Assembly (NCBI RefSeq): GCF_000011305.1
Contig: NC_004369.1
Location: 62,001-126,000 of the forward strand
Source: Corynebacterium efficiens YS-314
GTDB lineage: Bacteria > Actinomycetota > Actinomycetes > Mycobacteriales > Mycobacteriaceae
Length of the DNA stretch: 64,000 bases
Direction: 5' to 3'
Shown one piece after another: positions 17,423 to 26,884 of this stretch. Below the pieces are notes generated by a model. It had not been told where the DNA came from. It searched no databases and saw only the letters and a program-made list of their open reading frames with translations. The stretch's first letter is position 1. Each line of letters opens with the position of its first letter. The position numbers and the translations under genes are program-made.

Positions 17423-19291
17423 ATGAAAACCTGGAAGACCTGGGGCGTTGTTGCAGTCTCGGGATTACTGATTGTCCTGTCGTGGATCACGGGCTGGGAC
17501 TGGCTCATGATCGCGGCGGCCGCGATCGCGGGATGGCCCATCGCCGTCAGTGCGGTGCAGGCGCTGCGGATCCGGATGGTCTCCATTGACCTGTTGGTGG
17601 TCGTCGCGGCGGTTGGTGCGCTGTTCATCAACAACTACTGGGAGTCGGCGGCCGTGACCTTCCTCTTCGCCCTCGGTAAGGCGCTGGAGCGGGCCACGAT
17701 GAACCGTACCCGCAAGGCACTGTCCGATCTGGTGGATTCCGCACCGGAGACCGCCACCAGGCTCAATGAGGACGGCACGACTGAGGTGGTGGAGCTGTGG
17801 GAGCTGATCCCGGGTGATACCGTCCTGGTGAAAAACGGTGAACAGATTCCCGTCGACGGTCGCGTGATCTCCGGTCACGGTGGCGTGGACGAGGCCACCA
17901 TTACCGGTGAGTCCGTGCCCGCGGAGAAGGCCGAGGGATCTGAGGTCTTCGCCGGAACCTGGCTGCGCGCCGGACTGCTGCGCGTGGAGGCCATCGGCAT
18001 CGGTGCGGATTCCACCCTGGCCAAGATCATCCACCGCGTCGAGGACGCGCAGGATGACAAGGCGAAAACCCAGACCTTCCTGGAGAAGTTCTCCAAGTGG
18101 TATACCCCCGGTGTGATGGTGGCGGCCCTGGCTGTCGGCCTGATCACCCGCAACACGGAACTTGCCCTGACGCTGCTGGTCATCGCGTGCCCCGGTGCGC
18201 TGGTCATCTCCATCCCGGTGTCGATCGTCGCTGGTATCGGTCGCGCCGCCAAGGATGGTGTGCTCATCAAGGGTGGCGAGTACCTGGAGAACGCCGCCCG
18301 TGTGGATGCCGTGGTCGTGGACAAGACCGGCACGCTGACCAATGGTCGCCCCGAGCTGACCGACGTCGAGGTGCTCGACCCGGCCTACACCGAGAACGAG
18401 ATCCTGCTGCTGGCGGCCCGCGCCGAGACCGCCTCTGAGCACCCGCTGGCCGAGGCGATCATCCGCGGTGCGGAGAACCGTGGCCTGGAGGTCGAGATGG
18501 TGGAGAAGGCTGAACCCGTCACCGGCCGTGGTATCCGGGCGCTTGTCGACGGCCACACCGTCACCGTCGGGTCCGCCGAGCTGCTGGACCACACCCCGGA
18601 CGCCACCCGCATCCTGGAACTGAACAACCTGGGCCGGACCGCCATGTATGTCGGTGTCGACGGCCGCGCCGCCGGCATCGTCGCTGTCGCGGACACCATC
18701 CGCGCCGATGCACCGGCCGCCATCCAGGCCCTGCACGACAAGGGCGTGAAGGTCATCATGGCCACCGGTGATGCCCGCCTGGTCGCCGAGAACGTCGCCG
18801 CCGAACTGGGTGTCGACGAGGTCCGCGCCGAACTCATGCCGGAGGACAAGCTGGTCATCGTCAAGGAACTGCAGGCGCAGGGACACACCGTGGCCATGGT
18901 CGGCGACGGCGTCAACGACACCCCCGCCCTGGCCCAGGCCGACATCGGTGTCGCCATGGGAGCCGCCGGTTCCCCGGCTGCCATCGAAACCGCCGACATC
19001 GCCCTCATGGCCGACCGCCTGCCCCGCCTGCCCTACGCCCTGGGACTGGCCAAGCGCACCGTCAACACCATGCGCGTCAACATCGGTATCGCCCTGGCCA
19101 CCGTCGCGATCCTCCTGGCCGGTGTCCTGTTCGGTGGCGTGACCATGTCGATCGGCATGCTCGTCCACGAGGCCTCCGTCCTGCTGGTCATCGCCATCGC
19201 GATGCTCCTGCTGCGACCCACCCTCACCGACACCGCAGTCGCTGCCACAACGGCGCCCTCAGCACCCACCCGGGAGCTGAGCCTTCCATAA
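17423..19291 (+). CDS. P1B-type heavy-metal-transporting ATPase (CPG variant)
   Basis: A 622-residue metal-efflux or delivery ATPase of the cytoplasmic membrane. It has the actuator motif TGES (161-164), the phosphorylated Asp300 in DKTGT, the SEHPL nucleotide-domain motif and the hinge GDGVND. The membrane metal motif reads CPG (256-258) in VIACPGALVISIPVS, where copper pumps have CPC and P1B-4 pumps have SPC, so the metal cannot be assigned with confidence. There is no N-terminal HMA domain; the separate HMA gene upstream probably replaces it. A GAAAGGAAAG site precedes the ATG. The promoter carries an FNR-like box shared with the HMA gene. Confidence 0.9.
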   Translation: MKTWKTWGVVAVSGLLIVLSWITGWDWLMIAAAAIAGWPIAVSAVQALRIRMVSIDLLVVVAAVGALFINNYWESAAVTFLFALGKALERATMNRTRKALSDLVDSAPETATRLNEDGTTEVVELWELIPGDTVLVKNGEQIPVDGRVISGHGGVDEATITGESVPAEKAEGSEVFAGTWLRAGLLRVEAIGIGADSTLAKIIHRVEDAQDDKAKTQTFLEKFSKWYTPGVMVAALAVGLITRNTELALTLLVIACPGALVISIPVSIVAGIGRAAKDGVLIKGGEYLENAARVDAVVVDKTGTLTNGRPELTDVEVLDPAYTENEILLLAARAETASEHPLAEAIIRGAENRGLEVEMVEKAEPVTGRGIRALVDGHTVTVGSAELLDHTPDATRILELNNLGRTAMYVGVDGRAAGIVAVADTIRADAPAAIQALHDKGVKVIMATGDARLVAENVAAELGVDEVRAELMPEDKLVIVKELQAQGHTVAMVGDGVNDTPALAQADIGVAMGAAGSPAAIETADIALMADRLPRLPYALGLAKRTVNTMRVNIGIALATVAILLAGVLFGGVTMSIGMLVHEASVLLVIAIAMLLLRPTLTDTAVAATTAPSAPTRELSLP

Positions 19292-19306
19292 GCGGAAATA
19301 AACCGC

Positions 19307-19349
19307 ACGCCCCGGCACCCGCCGCTTCCATAGGCGGGGGCCGGGGCGT
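19307..19349. terminator. Bidirectional terminator between ATPase and corA
   Basis: The arms 19307-19323 and 19333-19349 pair over 17 bp with one mismatch. The 9-nt loop is part of a CTTCCATAGGCGG copy of the iterated word. It separates two convergent genes. Confidence 0.75.
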
Positions 19350-19361
19350 CGTAAAGCAGTT

Positions 19362-20480
19362 TTATATCCACTTGCTGCGCTTGAACACCCAGTAGAGGAA
19401 CACCGCCAGCGCCACCATGGCCAACAGTGCCACCGGGTACCCGAACGCCCAGTGCAGCTCCGGCATGACGTCGAAGTTCATGCCGTATATGGAACCGATG
19501 AGGGTCGGGGCGAACAGGATCGCGGCCCAGCCGGAGATCTTCTTCATGTCCTCGTTCTGGCGCTCGGCGACGAGCGTGGCATTGACACTGAGGATCTGGG
19601 ACAGCGACTCGCGGTACTCCGCCACCCGGCTGTTGTCGCGGGTGAGGTGGTCGGCCACATCCTCCAGGTAGGCGCGCAGCTCCTCCGGCACACCGTGCCG
19701 GATGAAATCATTCTGCAGGCGCTGCACCACCTCACCCACCGAGGAGGTGGTGTGCTGCATGTCGATGATCTCCTGGCTCAGGCGGTAGATACGCTGCGCG
19801 ACGGCGACATCACCGCTGAACACCTGCCGTTCGATCTGCTCCTGGTCGATGGCGATGCCGCGCAGCACCGGGGCGTACCCGTCGACGATGAGGTCGATCA
19901 TCCGGTACGCCACCGCGCGGGGACCGAGTTTGAGCAGGTCGCCGTCGGCAAGCAGGGTGGCGACCCGCCGGTCGAAACGGCGGTCCCCGGATTCGTCGAC
20001 ACCGAGGGCGGGGGAACCGTCGATCCACTGCTTGTCCTGGCACAGAATCACGATGGCGTTGGGGCGCATCACGATGTGGAACTCCGCGAACTCGACCTCC
20101 TCCGCCTCATCGAGGTAGCGGGCCGACCGCACCGCCATGAACACCACGTCCCCATAACGGTCCAGTTTGGGGCGCTGCTGACCCAGGATGAGATCCTCCA
20201 CGATCACCGGGTGCAGCTCCCACGCCTGCGCCAACTCCCGGATCTGGGCGCGGTCGGGGGCGGGGTAGATCGACATCACCATGCGGTTGGAGGCGGCATC
20301 GGCGAACGCCAGACCATCGGCCACGGTCGCGCCGATGGGGGGCTCGTCGGCCACCCCGTCGGTTACCCACCGGTTCAGCGGCGCGCTCGGGGCGTCCGGC
20401 GCGGTGGTCACCGGTGCGTATCGACGGCGGAGGATATCCCTACGCCGCGACGACCCGTTCACATCAGTCTTCTTCTGCAT
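19362..20480 (-). CDS. corA: CorA-type magnesium/cobalt transporter
   Basis: A 372-residue CorA-family channel for Mg2+ and related cations. The long cytoplasmic N-terminal part is followed by two C-terminal membrane helices, with the signature YGMNF (the GMN selectivity motif) between them near residue 340 and the short charged end FKRSKWI. Start ATG 20480 is favoured over 20507 because it begins the charged MQKKTD segment and is preceded by a purine-rich AGGGTGA. With MgtE nearby, the window carries two unrelated magnesium uptake systems. The gene shares a bidirectional terminator with the ATPase gene. Confidence 0.88.
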   Translation of the reverse strand: MQKKTDVNGSSRRRDILRRRYAPVTTAPDAPSAPLNRWVTDGVADEPPIGATVADGLAFADAASNRMVMSIYPAPDRAQIRELAQAWELHPVIVEDLILGQQRPKLDRYGDVVFMAVRSARYLDEAEEVEFAEFHIVMRPNAIVILCQDKQWIDGSPALGVDESGDRRFDRRVATLLADGDLLKLGPRAVAYRMIDLIVDGYAPVLRGIAIDQEQIERQVFSGDVAVAQRIYRLSQEIIDMQHTTSSVGEVVQRLQNDFIRHGVPEELRAYLEDVADHLTRDNSRVAEYRESLSQILSVNATLVAERQNEDMKKISGWAAILFAPTLIGSIYGMNFDVMPELHWAFGYPVALLAMVALAVFLYWVFKRSKWI

Positions 20481-20538
20481 TTCACCCTCACTCCACACGA
20501 CACCCACCCCACCAGTATCGCCTATGGAAGGGGAGGTG

Positions 20539-22002
20539 TTAGATCGGGTACGCGTCGGTACCGGTGGTCACACTCACCCAGTGGTCGGTGGTGAACTCGT
20601 CGATGGCCCACTCGCCGTTGAAACGACCCAGGCCGGAGTTCTTCTCACCACCGAACATGACATGGGCCTCATCGTTGACGGTGATGTCATTGATGTGGGT
20701 CATACCGGCCTCCACGCGACGGGCGAAGTTGATGCCACGCTGCAGATCCTCGGTGAACACCGCCGACGACAGACCGAACTCGGTGTCATTGGCCAGCTCC
20801 AGGGCGTGCTCCTCGTTGTCCGCCTTGACCACACCCACGACCGGTCCGAAGATCTCCTCGCGGAACAGCTCCATATCCGGGGTGACATCCGCGAACACAT
20901 GCGGTGCGATGACCCGACCCTCGATCGGACCGGACACCACCGCACGCGCACCCTGCTCACGCGCCAGATCGATCTTGCCGGACACGGACTCCACCTGGGA
21001 ATCGTTGACGATCGGGCCGACCATCGTCGCGTCGTCCAACTGGTCTCCATAAGCGACCTTGCTGACGCGCGCGGCGAAGCCCTCGAGGAACTGGTCATAG
21101 ACCGGCGCCTCGACGATGATGCGGTTGACCGCCATGCAGATCTGACCCTGGTGCAGGAAACTGCCCATGGACGCAGCGGCAACGGCCTTGTTGATATCCG
21201 CATCGGACAGCACCACCATCGGCGCGTTGCCACCGAGCTCGAGGGCGACCTTCTTGATGTACTTGCCACCCGTGGCGGTCGCACCGACCTGCTTGCCCAC
21301 CGGGGTGGAACCGGTGAAGGAGATCAGACGCGGGATGCGGTGCTCGACGAAGTAGTCACCGATCTCCGAACCGGCACCCACCACCACGTTGAACAGACCC
21401 GTCGGCAGGCCCGCCGCCTCGAAGATGTGGGCCAGCAGGGTGCCGCCGACGATCGGGGTGTCGGATGCCGGCTTGAGCACCACACCGTTACCGCAGGCCA
21501 GGGCTGGGGCCACCGAACGCATAGACAGCGCGAACGGGAAGTTCCACGGGCTGATCACACCCACCACACCGAGCGGCTCACGGAAGACATAGTTGGACTT
21601 GCCCGGGGTGTTCGACGGCAGGATCTGACCGGTGATACGCGCCGGGAAGGTCGCCGCCTCCCGCAGCGAGGCCATCGCCAGACCGGCCTCGATATTCGCC
21701 TTCAGGGCGGTGGACCCCGACTCGCGGCGGATCAGCTCCACGATGGCATCGCGGTTGTCCTCGATGACCTGGGCGGCCTTGTTGAGGATGCGCGCCTTCT
21801 TCACCGGCGGCACCGCCGCCCACTCCTTCTGCACCTCCGCAGCAGTGGCGTACGCCTTATCCACATCCTCCTGCGAGGCATTCCGGATCGTGGCGACCTC
21901 CTCACCATTGAACGGATTCAGCGTGGTGGTCGACCGCTCCGAGGTCCCATCCACCCAGCCGTTGATGAAGATCTGATTACTCACAAAATTCTCAGTGCTC
22001 AT
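20539..22002 (-). CDS. Aldehyde dehydrogenase, benzaldehyde/vanillin type
   Basis: A 487-residue NAD(P)-dependent aldehyde dehydrogenase. It contains the ISPWNFP cofactor segment near residue 155, FTGSTPVGK near 230, the general base in LELGGNAP near 253 and the nucleophilic cysteine in GQICMAVNR near 287. The sequence is of the benzaldehyde or vanillin dehydrogenase subgroup and begins MSTENFVSNQ. Such enzymes oxidise aromatic aldehydes to acids. I chose ATG 22002 rather than 22038 because the latter adds a non-conserved leader; a GGGAGGA site is present but rather far upstream. It stands alone between corA and the ClC gene, so the natural substrate is not indicated by context. Confidence 0.85.
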   Translation of the reverse strand: MSTENFVSNQIFINGWVDGTSERSTTTLNPFNGEEVATIRNASQEDVDKAYATAAEVQKEWAAVPPVKKARILNKAAQVIEDNRDAIVELIRRESGSTALKANIEAGLAMASLREAATFPARITGQILPSNTPGKSNYVFREPLGVVGVISPWNFPFALSMRSVAPALACGNGVVLKPASDTPIVGGTLLAHIFEAAGLPTGLFNVVVGAGSEIGDYFVEHRIPRLISFTGSTPVGKQVGATATGGKYIKKVALELGGNAPMVVLSDADINKAVAAASMGSFLHQGQICMAVNRIIVEAPVYDQFLEGFAARVSKVAYGDQLDDATMVGPIVNDSQVESVSGKIDLAREQGARAVVSGPIEGRVIAPHVFADVTPDMELFREEIFGPVVGVVKADNEEHALELANDTEFGLSSAVFTEDLQRGINFARRVEAGMTHINDITVNDEAHVMFGGEKNSGLGRFNGEWAIDEFTTDHWVSVTTGTDAYPI

Positions 22003-22240
22003 TGCCTCTGCCAGTCCTCCCGCGCCCCATAGGCGCACGTGTTGTCTCTATAGCTTCCCAACAGGGTAACGATTTTCCACCCCGACCGTGTCTCGGGTTA
22101 CACCTAGGGGGGTTGGTCAGGAGGGATCACTCCCGGTGGTGCCCGGCAACCCCCGGCGACCCCCGGCGCGGAGGTGGGGGACGGGGGGAGGGGGTCGGGC
22201 GTCGATAAGCTGGGTGCAGCTTCCATAAGAGAGGAACCCC

Positions 22241-23539
22241 ATGCCCCACCGTCTGCCCATGACCCGGATCCCGCTCAACCGGCTCGCGGTGGTCGCCACC
22301 ATCATCGGCGTGCTCACCGGCCTGTTCGTCGCCGCGCTGAACTGGGCGGCCATCGGGGTCGAGCGGCTCGTCTATGGAGCCGACCACCTCAACAACGCCA
22401 ACCCGACCGCCGATGTCACCCCGGCGCGCCTCGCCGTGACGCTCGTGGTGCTCGGATTCGTCATGTCGTGGGCGTGGTTCATCGTGCACCGCTGGGGGCG
22501 CACACCCGTGTCCGTGGTCGGTGCCCTGCGCGGGGAGAAAATGCCCCTGCCCGAAACCGCCGCATCGGCTTTCCTGCAGGTCATCACCGTCGCGGCCGGT
22601 GCACCCGTCGGTGCCGAGAACGCCCCACGACTGGCCGGCAGCCTCGTCGGCGAACGCTTCTCCCACTGGCTGCGCCTCGACCTCGACGCCACCCGCATCC
22701 TCGTCGCCTCCGCCGCCGGCGCAGCCCTCGGCGCCAGCTTCCACCTCCCGCTGGCCGGCGTGCTGTTCGCCCTCGAAGTCCTGCTGGTTGAAACCTCCAC
22801 CCGCACCGTCGTCATCTCCGTGGTCACCACCACCGCCGCCGTCGCCACCACCGGCCTCTTCGTCCCCATCCCGGCCGTCTTCACCACCGTCCCCCTCAAC
22901 GAAGACCCCCGCATGCTGCTCCTCGCCGTCATCGTCGGTGCCATCGCCGGCCTCGGCGGCCACTTCTTCAGCCGCGCCGCCACCCACGCCGCCGCCCGCG
23001 CCCCCCGCGGACCCGCCATCCTCTGGCAAATGCCCCTCGGCTTCCTCCTCATCGCCGCCATCGTCTACGCCCACCCCACCGCCCTCGCCAACCCGCGGTC
23101 CATCTCCGACCACCTGCTTAACGACGACCTCCTCACCCCCACCCTGTTGAGCCTCCTGGGCCTCCTCGCCCTCCGCGTCCTCCTCTTCCTCATCGCCTTC
23201 CGCGTCGGCACCATCGGCGGAAACCTCATGCCCTCCTTCGCCCTCGGCACCATCACCGGAGCCCTCGTCGGCACCCTCCTCCACCCCCTCCTCAACCTCC
23301 CCATCCCCGCCGCCGCCCTCCTCGGCGCCGCCGCCTTCCTCTCCACCGCCATGGCAGCACCCCTCTTCGGCCTCATCGCCGCCGTCGAATTCACCGACAT
23401 GGAACCCCAGGGCTACCTCCCCATCTTCCTCACCGTCGCCTCCGCCATCCTCGCCGTACGACTCTTCACCGTCCTCACCGACCAAACCGTCCGCGCCCTG
23501 CCCATCACCTACGCCAACTGGACCGGCGAATTGAAATAA
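22241..23539 (+). CDS. ClC-family chloride channel or transporter
   Basis: A 432-residue membrane protein with about ten hydrophobic segments. The GAPVGAENAP segment near residue 126 corresponds to the GxExP anion-gate motif, keeping the gating glutamate, and GASFHLPLAGVLFALE near residue 168 is a typical ClC stretch. Members exchange chloride for protons or act as channels. A GAGAGGA site lies 6 nt before the ATG; an in-frame ATG at 22259 is possible. From about 22600 the coding strand is extremely C-rich at third positions. A copy of the second iterated word, in the form GGCGTCGATAAGC, lies just upstream at 22199-22211. Confidence 0.85.
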   Translation: MPHRLPMTRIPLNRLAVVATIIGVLTGLFVAALNWAAIGVERLVYGADHLNNANPTADVTPARLAVTLVVLGFVMSWAWFIVHRWGRTPVSVVGALRGEKMPLPETAASAFLQVITVAAGAPVGAENAPRLAGSLVGERFSHWLRLDLDATRILVASAAGAALGASFHLPLAGVLFALEVLLVETSTRTVVISVVTTTAAVATTGLFVPIPAVFTTVPLNEDPRMLLLAVIVGAIAGLGGHFFSRAATHAAARAPRGPAILWQMPLGFLLIAAIVYAHPTALANPRSISDHLLNDDLLTPTLLSLLGLLALRVLLFLIAFRVGTIGGNLMPSFALGTITGALVGTLLHPLLNLPIPAAALLGAAAFLSTAMAAPLFGLIAAVEFTDMEPQGYLPIFLTVASAILAVRLFTVLTDQTVRALPITYANWTGELK

Positions 23540-23541
23540 CC

Positions 23542-23568
23542 CTCCATAAGCGAAATTCGCCTATGGAG
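23542..23568 (+). terminator. Terminator built from two copies of the iterated word
   Basis: CTCCATAAGCGAA at 23542-23554 and TTCGCCTATGGAG at 23556-23568 are complementary with one mismatch, so the palindrome is almost continuous. It lies 2 bp after the ClC stop codon and is followed by a run of T at 23577-23582. Confidence 0.7.
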
Positions 23569-23591
23569 CTGAGTGGGTTTTTAGGCAGGGG

Positions 23592-24290
23592 CTATCCGAC
23601 CAGGGCTGGTTCCCCTGGCTGCTCCTGCTTCCTCGCCTGCTTCTGCACCCGCAGCCACACCACAAACCCCCATGACACAAACACCCCATAGACGAGATAC
23701 AGGAACGCCGACGGGTAATACCCCGCCACCAACAACAACGGCACACCGACAATATCCACACCGATCCAGATCAACCAGAACTCCGTCCACCCCCGCGCCA
23801 TCCCATAGGTGGCCAACACCGACCCCACGAAGATCCACGCATCCGCCCACGGCCCCCACGACCCCAGGGACTGGAAGATCCACGCGCACACCACCGTGCC
23901 CACCACAGCCGCGGCCGCCAGGCCCGCCCGCTCACGATTCGACGCCCACCGCGGCACCACAGCCTCACCGGCGTCGACGCTGCCGTGCCCACCATGTCGA
24001 CGCCCCACCGACCACCGGTACCACCCATAACAACTGACAAGGATGAACATCACCTGCCGCCCTGCCTGCCCATAGAGATCCAGGTTCTGGGGCGTATTGA
24101 ACAACCCACCCATAAACACGGTGAACAACAGCGCATTCCCCACGATGCCCACCGGCCACGCCCACACCAGACGCTTCATGCCACCCCACGCACACGCAAG
24201 GCCAAAAAGATTACCGACGATCTCACGCCACAGGATCGGGACACCGCCGATCCACAGGGTGGCGTCGAGAAGCTCAGTTACAGGATTCAT
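23592..24290 (-). CDS. ribM: PnuC-like riboflavin transporter (RibM/PnuX)
   Basis: A 232-residue membrane protein of the PnuC family with about seven membrane segments; the tryptophan-rich blocks YGWYRWSVG near residue 85 and WIFVGSVLATYGMARGWTEFWLIWIGVDI near 150-180 are family hallmarks. The gene lies directly behind an FMN riboswitch, which is the known arrangement for corynebacterial RibM, a riboflavin importer, and rules out nicotinamide riboside as the likely substrate. GGAGGGG lies 7 nt before ATG 24290 and decides the start; upstream in-frame codons belong to the riboswitch. FMN should repress expression. Confidence 0.88.
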   Translation of the reverse strand: MNPVTELLDATLWIGGVPILWREIVGNLFGLACAWGGMKRLVWAWPVGIVGNALLFTVFMGGLFNTPQNLDLYGQAGRQVMFILVSCYGWYRWSVGRRHGGHGSVDAGEAVVPRWASNRERAGLAAAAVVGTVVCAWIFQSLGSWGPWADAWIFVGSVLATYGMARGWTEFWLIWIGVDIVGVPLLLVAGYYPSAFLYLVYGVFVSWGFVVWLRVQKQARKQEQPGEPALVG

Positions 24291-24393
24291 GATCAGACCC
24301 CTCCACAGGACAGAAAACATGTAATCCTCGGGGCCTTCAATCCGGGTACGCCAACAACCGCGCCCATAAGGCACACGGAGTCGCCGACACCAC

Positions 24394-24550
24394 GGTTCTC
24401 TTCCATCCGGACTATGACCGTCGGCTCCGGAATCACACCGGATCTGCTGACCCACCCTCCATAAGCGGAATACGGTGGCGCTCGCGGGCTTGAGCCTCCC
24501 CATCTGGAGGACACTCTCACCGCCGGTGGGGAATTACACCCCGCCCTGAG
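24394..24550 (-). promoter_or_regulatory. FMN riboswitch (RFN element)
   Basis: Read on the minus strand, the conserved RFN pieces appear in order: GGGCGGGGTGTAATTCCCC, ACCGGCGGTGA, AAGCCCGCGAGCG, GGTCAGCAGATCCGGTG, ATTCCGGAGCCGACGGTC and ATAGTCCGGATGGAAGAGAA. The aptamer controls the riboflavin transporter gene starting at 24290. The variable arm between the GCGAGCG and GGTCAGCAG blocks holds a full copy of the CGCTTATGGAGGG word (24457-24468). Confidence 0.95.
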
Positions 24551-24739
24551 AACACCCTCAGCATAACCCGCCCCAGTGACCCCCGACACGAAATCCATTC
24601 ATCCCCACCACAACCCTTGTGCATTCGCCACCCTCGGATGATGAACTCGCGATGACCACCCGATGAAAGTTCCCTGACCCCGCGGCCCCCCTCCGCTTAT
24701 GGAACTACCGTGGCCCATAAGCCACTGAAGGAGGACTTT
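24551..24739. other. Region between riboswitch and phoH2
   Basis: Promoter region for the divergent riboswitch and phoH2. The inverted pair GCTTATGG (24695-24702) and CCATAAGC (24715-24722) forms an 8-bp hairpin just before the phoH2 ribosome site. No small gene is supported. Confidence 0.45.
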
Positions 24740-26176
24740 GTGACCACTACCCATCCTGATTTCCTTGGAAACGCGCAGTTCCCGCCCATAAGCGGAGGAC
24801 ACGACAGGGAAACGGAAGGGGGTGACAGACAGGTCTTTCCTCCGATCCAGGCGGCACCGGAAACCGGGATTGATTCCTCTATGGAGACGATCACGTATGT
24901 GCTGGACACCTCGGTGCTGCTGTCCGACCCGCTGTCACTGACCAGGTTCGCGGAGCACAATGTGGTGCTGCCGATCGTGGTGATCACCGAGCTGGAGGCC
25001 AAACGTCAGCACCCGGAACTGGGGTTCTTCGCCCGTCAGGCGCTGCGGATGCTTGACGAGCTCCGCGAGATCCATGGTGACCTCTCCCAACCCCTGCCCA
25101 TAGGTGAGGAGGGTGGTCATATCCATGTGGAGCTCAACCACCAGAGCATCGAGACTCTGCCCGCCGGTTTCCGGATTGCCGGGAATGACACCCGCATCCT
25201 CGCCGTTGCGAAGAATCTGCAGCTGGAGGGGCAGAAGGTGATCCTCGTGTCGAAGGACCTGCCGATGCGGATCAAGGCGTCGGCAAGCGGGGTGCCCGCC
25301 CAGGAGTACCGCGCCGCCCTCGCGCGCGACCGCGGGTACACCGGCATGACCACCGCGCACATCACCGACGAGCAGATGCAGGAACTGTACGACACCCACG
25401 AACTCTCCATAGGCGAACTGGAGCACCTGCCCGTCAACCACGGTTTCACCCTCAAGGCGCCTATGGGGGGATCGGCGCTGGGGCGGATGACCTTCGACAA
25501 AACCATCGAACTGGTGCCCGGCGACCAACAGATCTTCGGGGTCTCCGGCCGCAGCGCGGAACAGCGTATCGCCATTGACCTGTTGTTGGATGATTCCGTC
25601 GGCATCGTCTCCATAGGCGGCGCGGCCGGCACCGGAAAGAGTGCGCTCGCCCTGTGCGCCGGCCTCGAGGCTGTTATGGAACGTCGCCTCCATAGAAAAA
25701 TCGTGGTGTTCCGCCCCATGTACGCGGTCGGTGGCCAGGAGCTGGGTTACCTGCCCGGTGATCAGGATGAGAAGATGGGGCCGTGGGCGCAGGCGGTGTT
25801 CGACACGCTCGGCTCGATGGTCAGTCAGAACATCGTCGACGAGGCCCTCTCCCGCGGCCTCCTCGAGGTCCTCCCGCTGACCCACATCCGCGGCCGTTCG
25901 CTTCACGACGCCTTCGTCATCGTCGACGAAGCCCAGTCCCTGGAGCGCAACGTCCTGCTGACCATGCTGTCCCGCATCGGCCAGAACTCCCGTGTCGTGC
26001 TCACCCACGACGTCGCGCAGCGCGACAACCTGCGCGTCGGGCGTTACGACGGCATCGTCTCCGTCATTGAAGCCCTCAAGGGCCACGGACTCTTCGCCCA
26101 CATCACCCTGCAACGCTCCGAGCGGTCCAAGATCGCCGAACTCGTCACCCAGGTTCTGGACACCCCCTCGTTGTAG
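24740..26176 (+). CDS. phoH2: PhoH2: PIN-domain plus PhoH ATPase
   Basis: A 478-residue fusion protein. Residues about 50-190 form a PIN ribonuclease domain starting YVLDTSVLL with Asp56 as a likely metal ligand, plus a second acidic site in [10 protein letters not shown]. Residues about 275-478 form the PhoH ATPase with Walker [13 protein letters not shown] and Walker [10 protein letters not shown]. Mycobacterial PhoH2 is an RNA helicase and ribonuclease; this protein has the same order. The start is GTG 24740, preceded by AAGGAGG at 6 nt, which outweighs an upstream in-frame codon at 24710. No antitoxin-like small gene is visible upstream. Confidence 0.88.
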   Translation: MTTTHPDFLGNAQFPPISGGHDRETEGGDRQVFPPIQAAPETGIDSSMETITYVLDTSVLLSDPLSLTRFAEHNVVLPIVVITELEAKRQHPELGFFARQALRMLDELREIHGDLSQPLPIGEEGGHIHVELNHQSIETLPAGFRIAGNDTRILAVAKNLQLEGQKVILVSKDLPMRIKASASGVPAQEYRAALARDRGYTGMTTAHITDEQMQELYDTHELSIGELEHLPVNHGFTLKAPMGGSALGRMTFDKTIELVPGDQQIFGVSGRSAEQRIAIDLLLDDSVGIVSIGGAAGTGKSALALCAGLEAVMERRLHRKIVVFRPMYAVGGQELGYLPGDQDEKMGPWAQAVFDTLGSMVSQNIVDEALSRGLLEVLPLTHIRGRSLHDAFVIVDEAQSLERNVLLTMLSRIGQNSRVVLTHDVAQRDNLRVGRYDGIVSVIEALKGHGLFAHITLQRSERSKIAELVTQVLDTPSL

Positions 26177-26185
26177 ACTTCCCCC

Positions 26186-26884
26186 ATGCACCTCCATAGG
26201 CGGAAAGTCCGCGACACCGTTGTGGTCGTCACCATGCTTATGGGTGTCAATGTGGCGGCCCATTTCAGTAATCTGAATCCCTGGGTGGTCATACCGGCAG
26301 GTGCGGTTGCCCTGGTGGCACTGGCACCTGGCATGGGACTGACCTGGGGTGATCTGGGTGTTCGCCGGTCCTCCATAGGCAGAGGTCTGGCCTATGGGGG
26401 TACAGCTGCCGCACTGGTGATTGCGGTGGTAGCCGCTGGGGTTGCCTTACCGTTCGCCAGGGAATTCTTCCTCAACGATGCCTATACATCCATGCGGACC
26501 GCCCTGTTTGCCGCCGTGATCATCATTCCGCTCACAACAGTTCTGCCGGAGGAGCTCCTCTTCCGGGGTGTGTTGCACGGCAGCCTGGAACGATTCGGGG
26601 TGAAAACAGCCTTCATCGGCGGTTCCGTGCTGTTCGGTCTCTGGCATGTGGCCACGTCCCTGAATCTGACGGCAGGTAACGCTGGTCTGTCCGCGCTGCT
26701 GGGAACCGGGTCGTTCGGCAGATGGATGGGTGTGGCACTGGCGGTGGCGGCGACCTCCGTGGCCGGGGCGGGTTTCATCTGGCTGCGACACCGCCCCGAT
26801 TCCGTCCTGGCACCGGTATCGCTGCACTGGGCACTCAACGCGGTCGGGGCGATCGCGGCGGCCACCGCATTCCAGTTTCAGTAG
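26186..26884 (+). CDS. CPBP-family intramembrane metalloprotease
   Basis: A 232-residue membrane protein with six or seven hydrophobic segments. The three CPBP (Abi) motifs are present: EELLFRG near residue 117, FGLWHVATS near 150, and SLHWALNAVG near 213. The family includes CAAX prenyl endopeptidase-like proteases and bacteriocin self-immunity proteins; the substrate is unknown. No ribosome site is obvious before the ATG, which lies 10 bp after the phoH2 stop, so translational coupling is likely. A CCTCCATAGGCGG copy falls on codons 3-7, and another inverted pair at 26373-26397 lies in the gene. The stop codon overlaps the convergent broken dehydrogenase by 7 bp. Confidence 0.85.
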   Translation: MHLHRRKVRDTVVVVTMLMGVNVAAHFSNLNPWVVIPAGAVALVALAPGMGLTWGDLGVRRSSIGRGLAYGGTAAALVIAVVAAGVALPFAREFFLNDAYTSMRTALFAAVIIIPLTTVLPEELLFRGVLHGSLERFGVKTAFIGGSVLFGLWHVATSLNLTAGNAGLSALLGTGSFGRWMGVALAVAATSVAGAGFIWLRHRPDSVLAPVSLHWALNAVGAIAAATAFQFQ

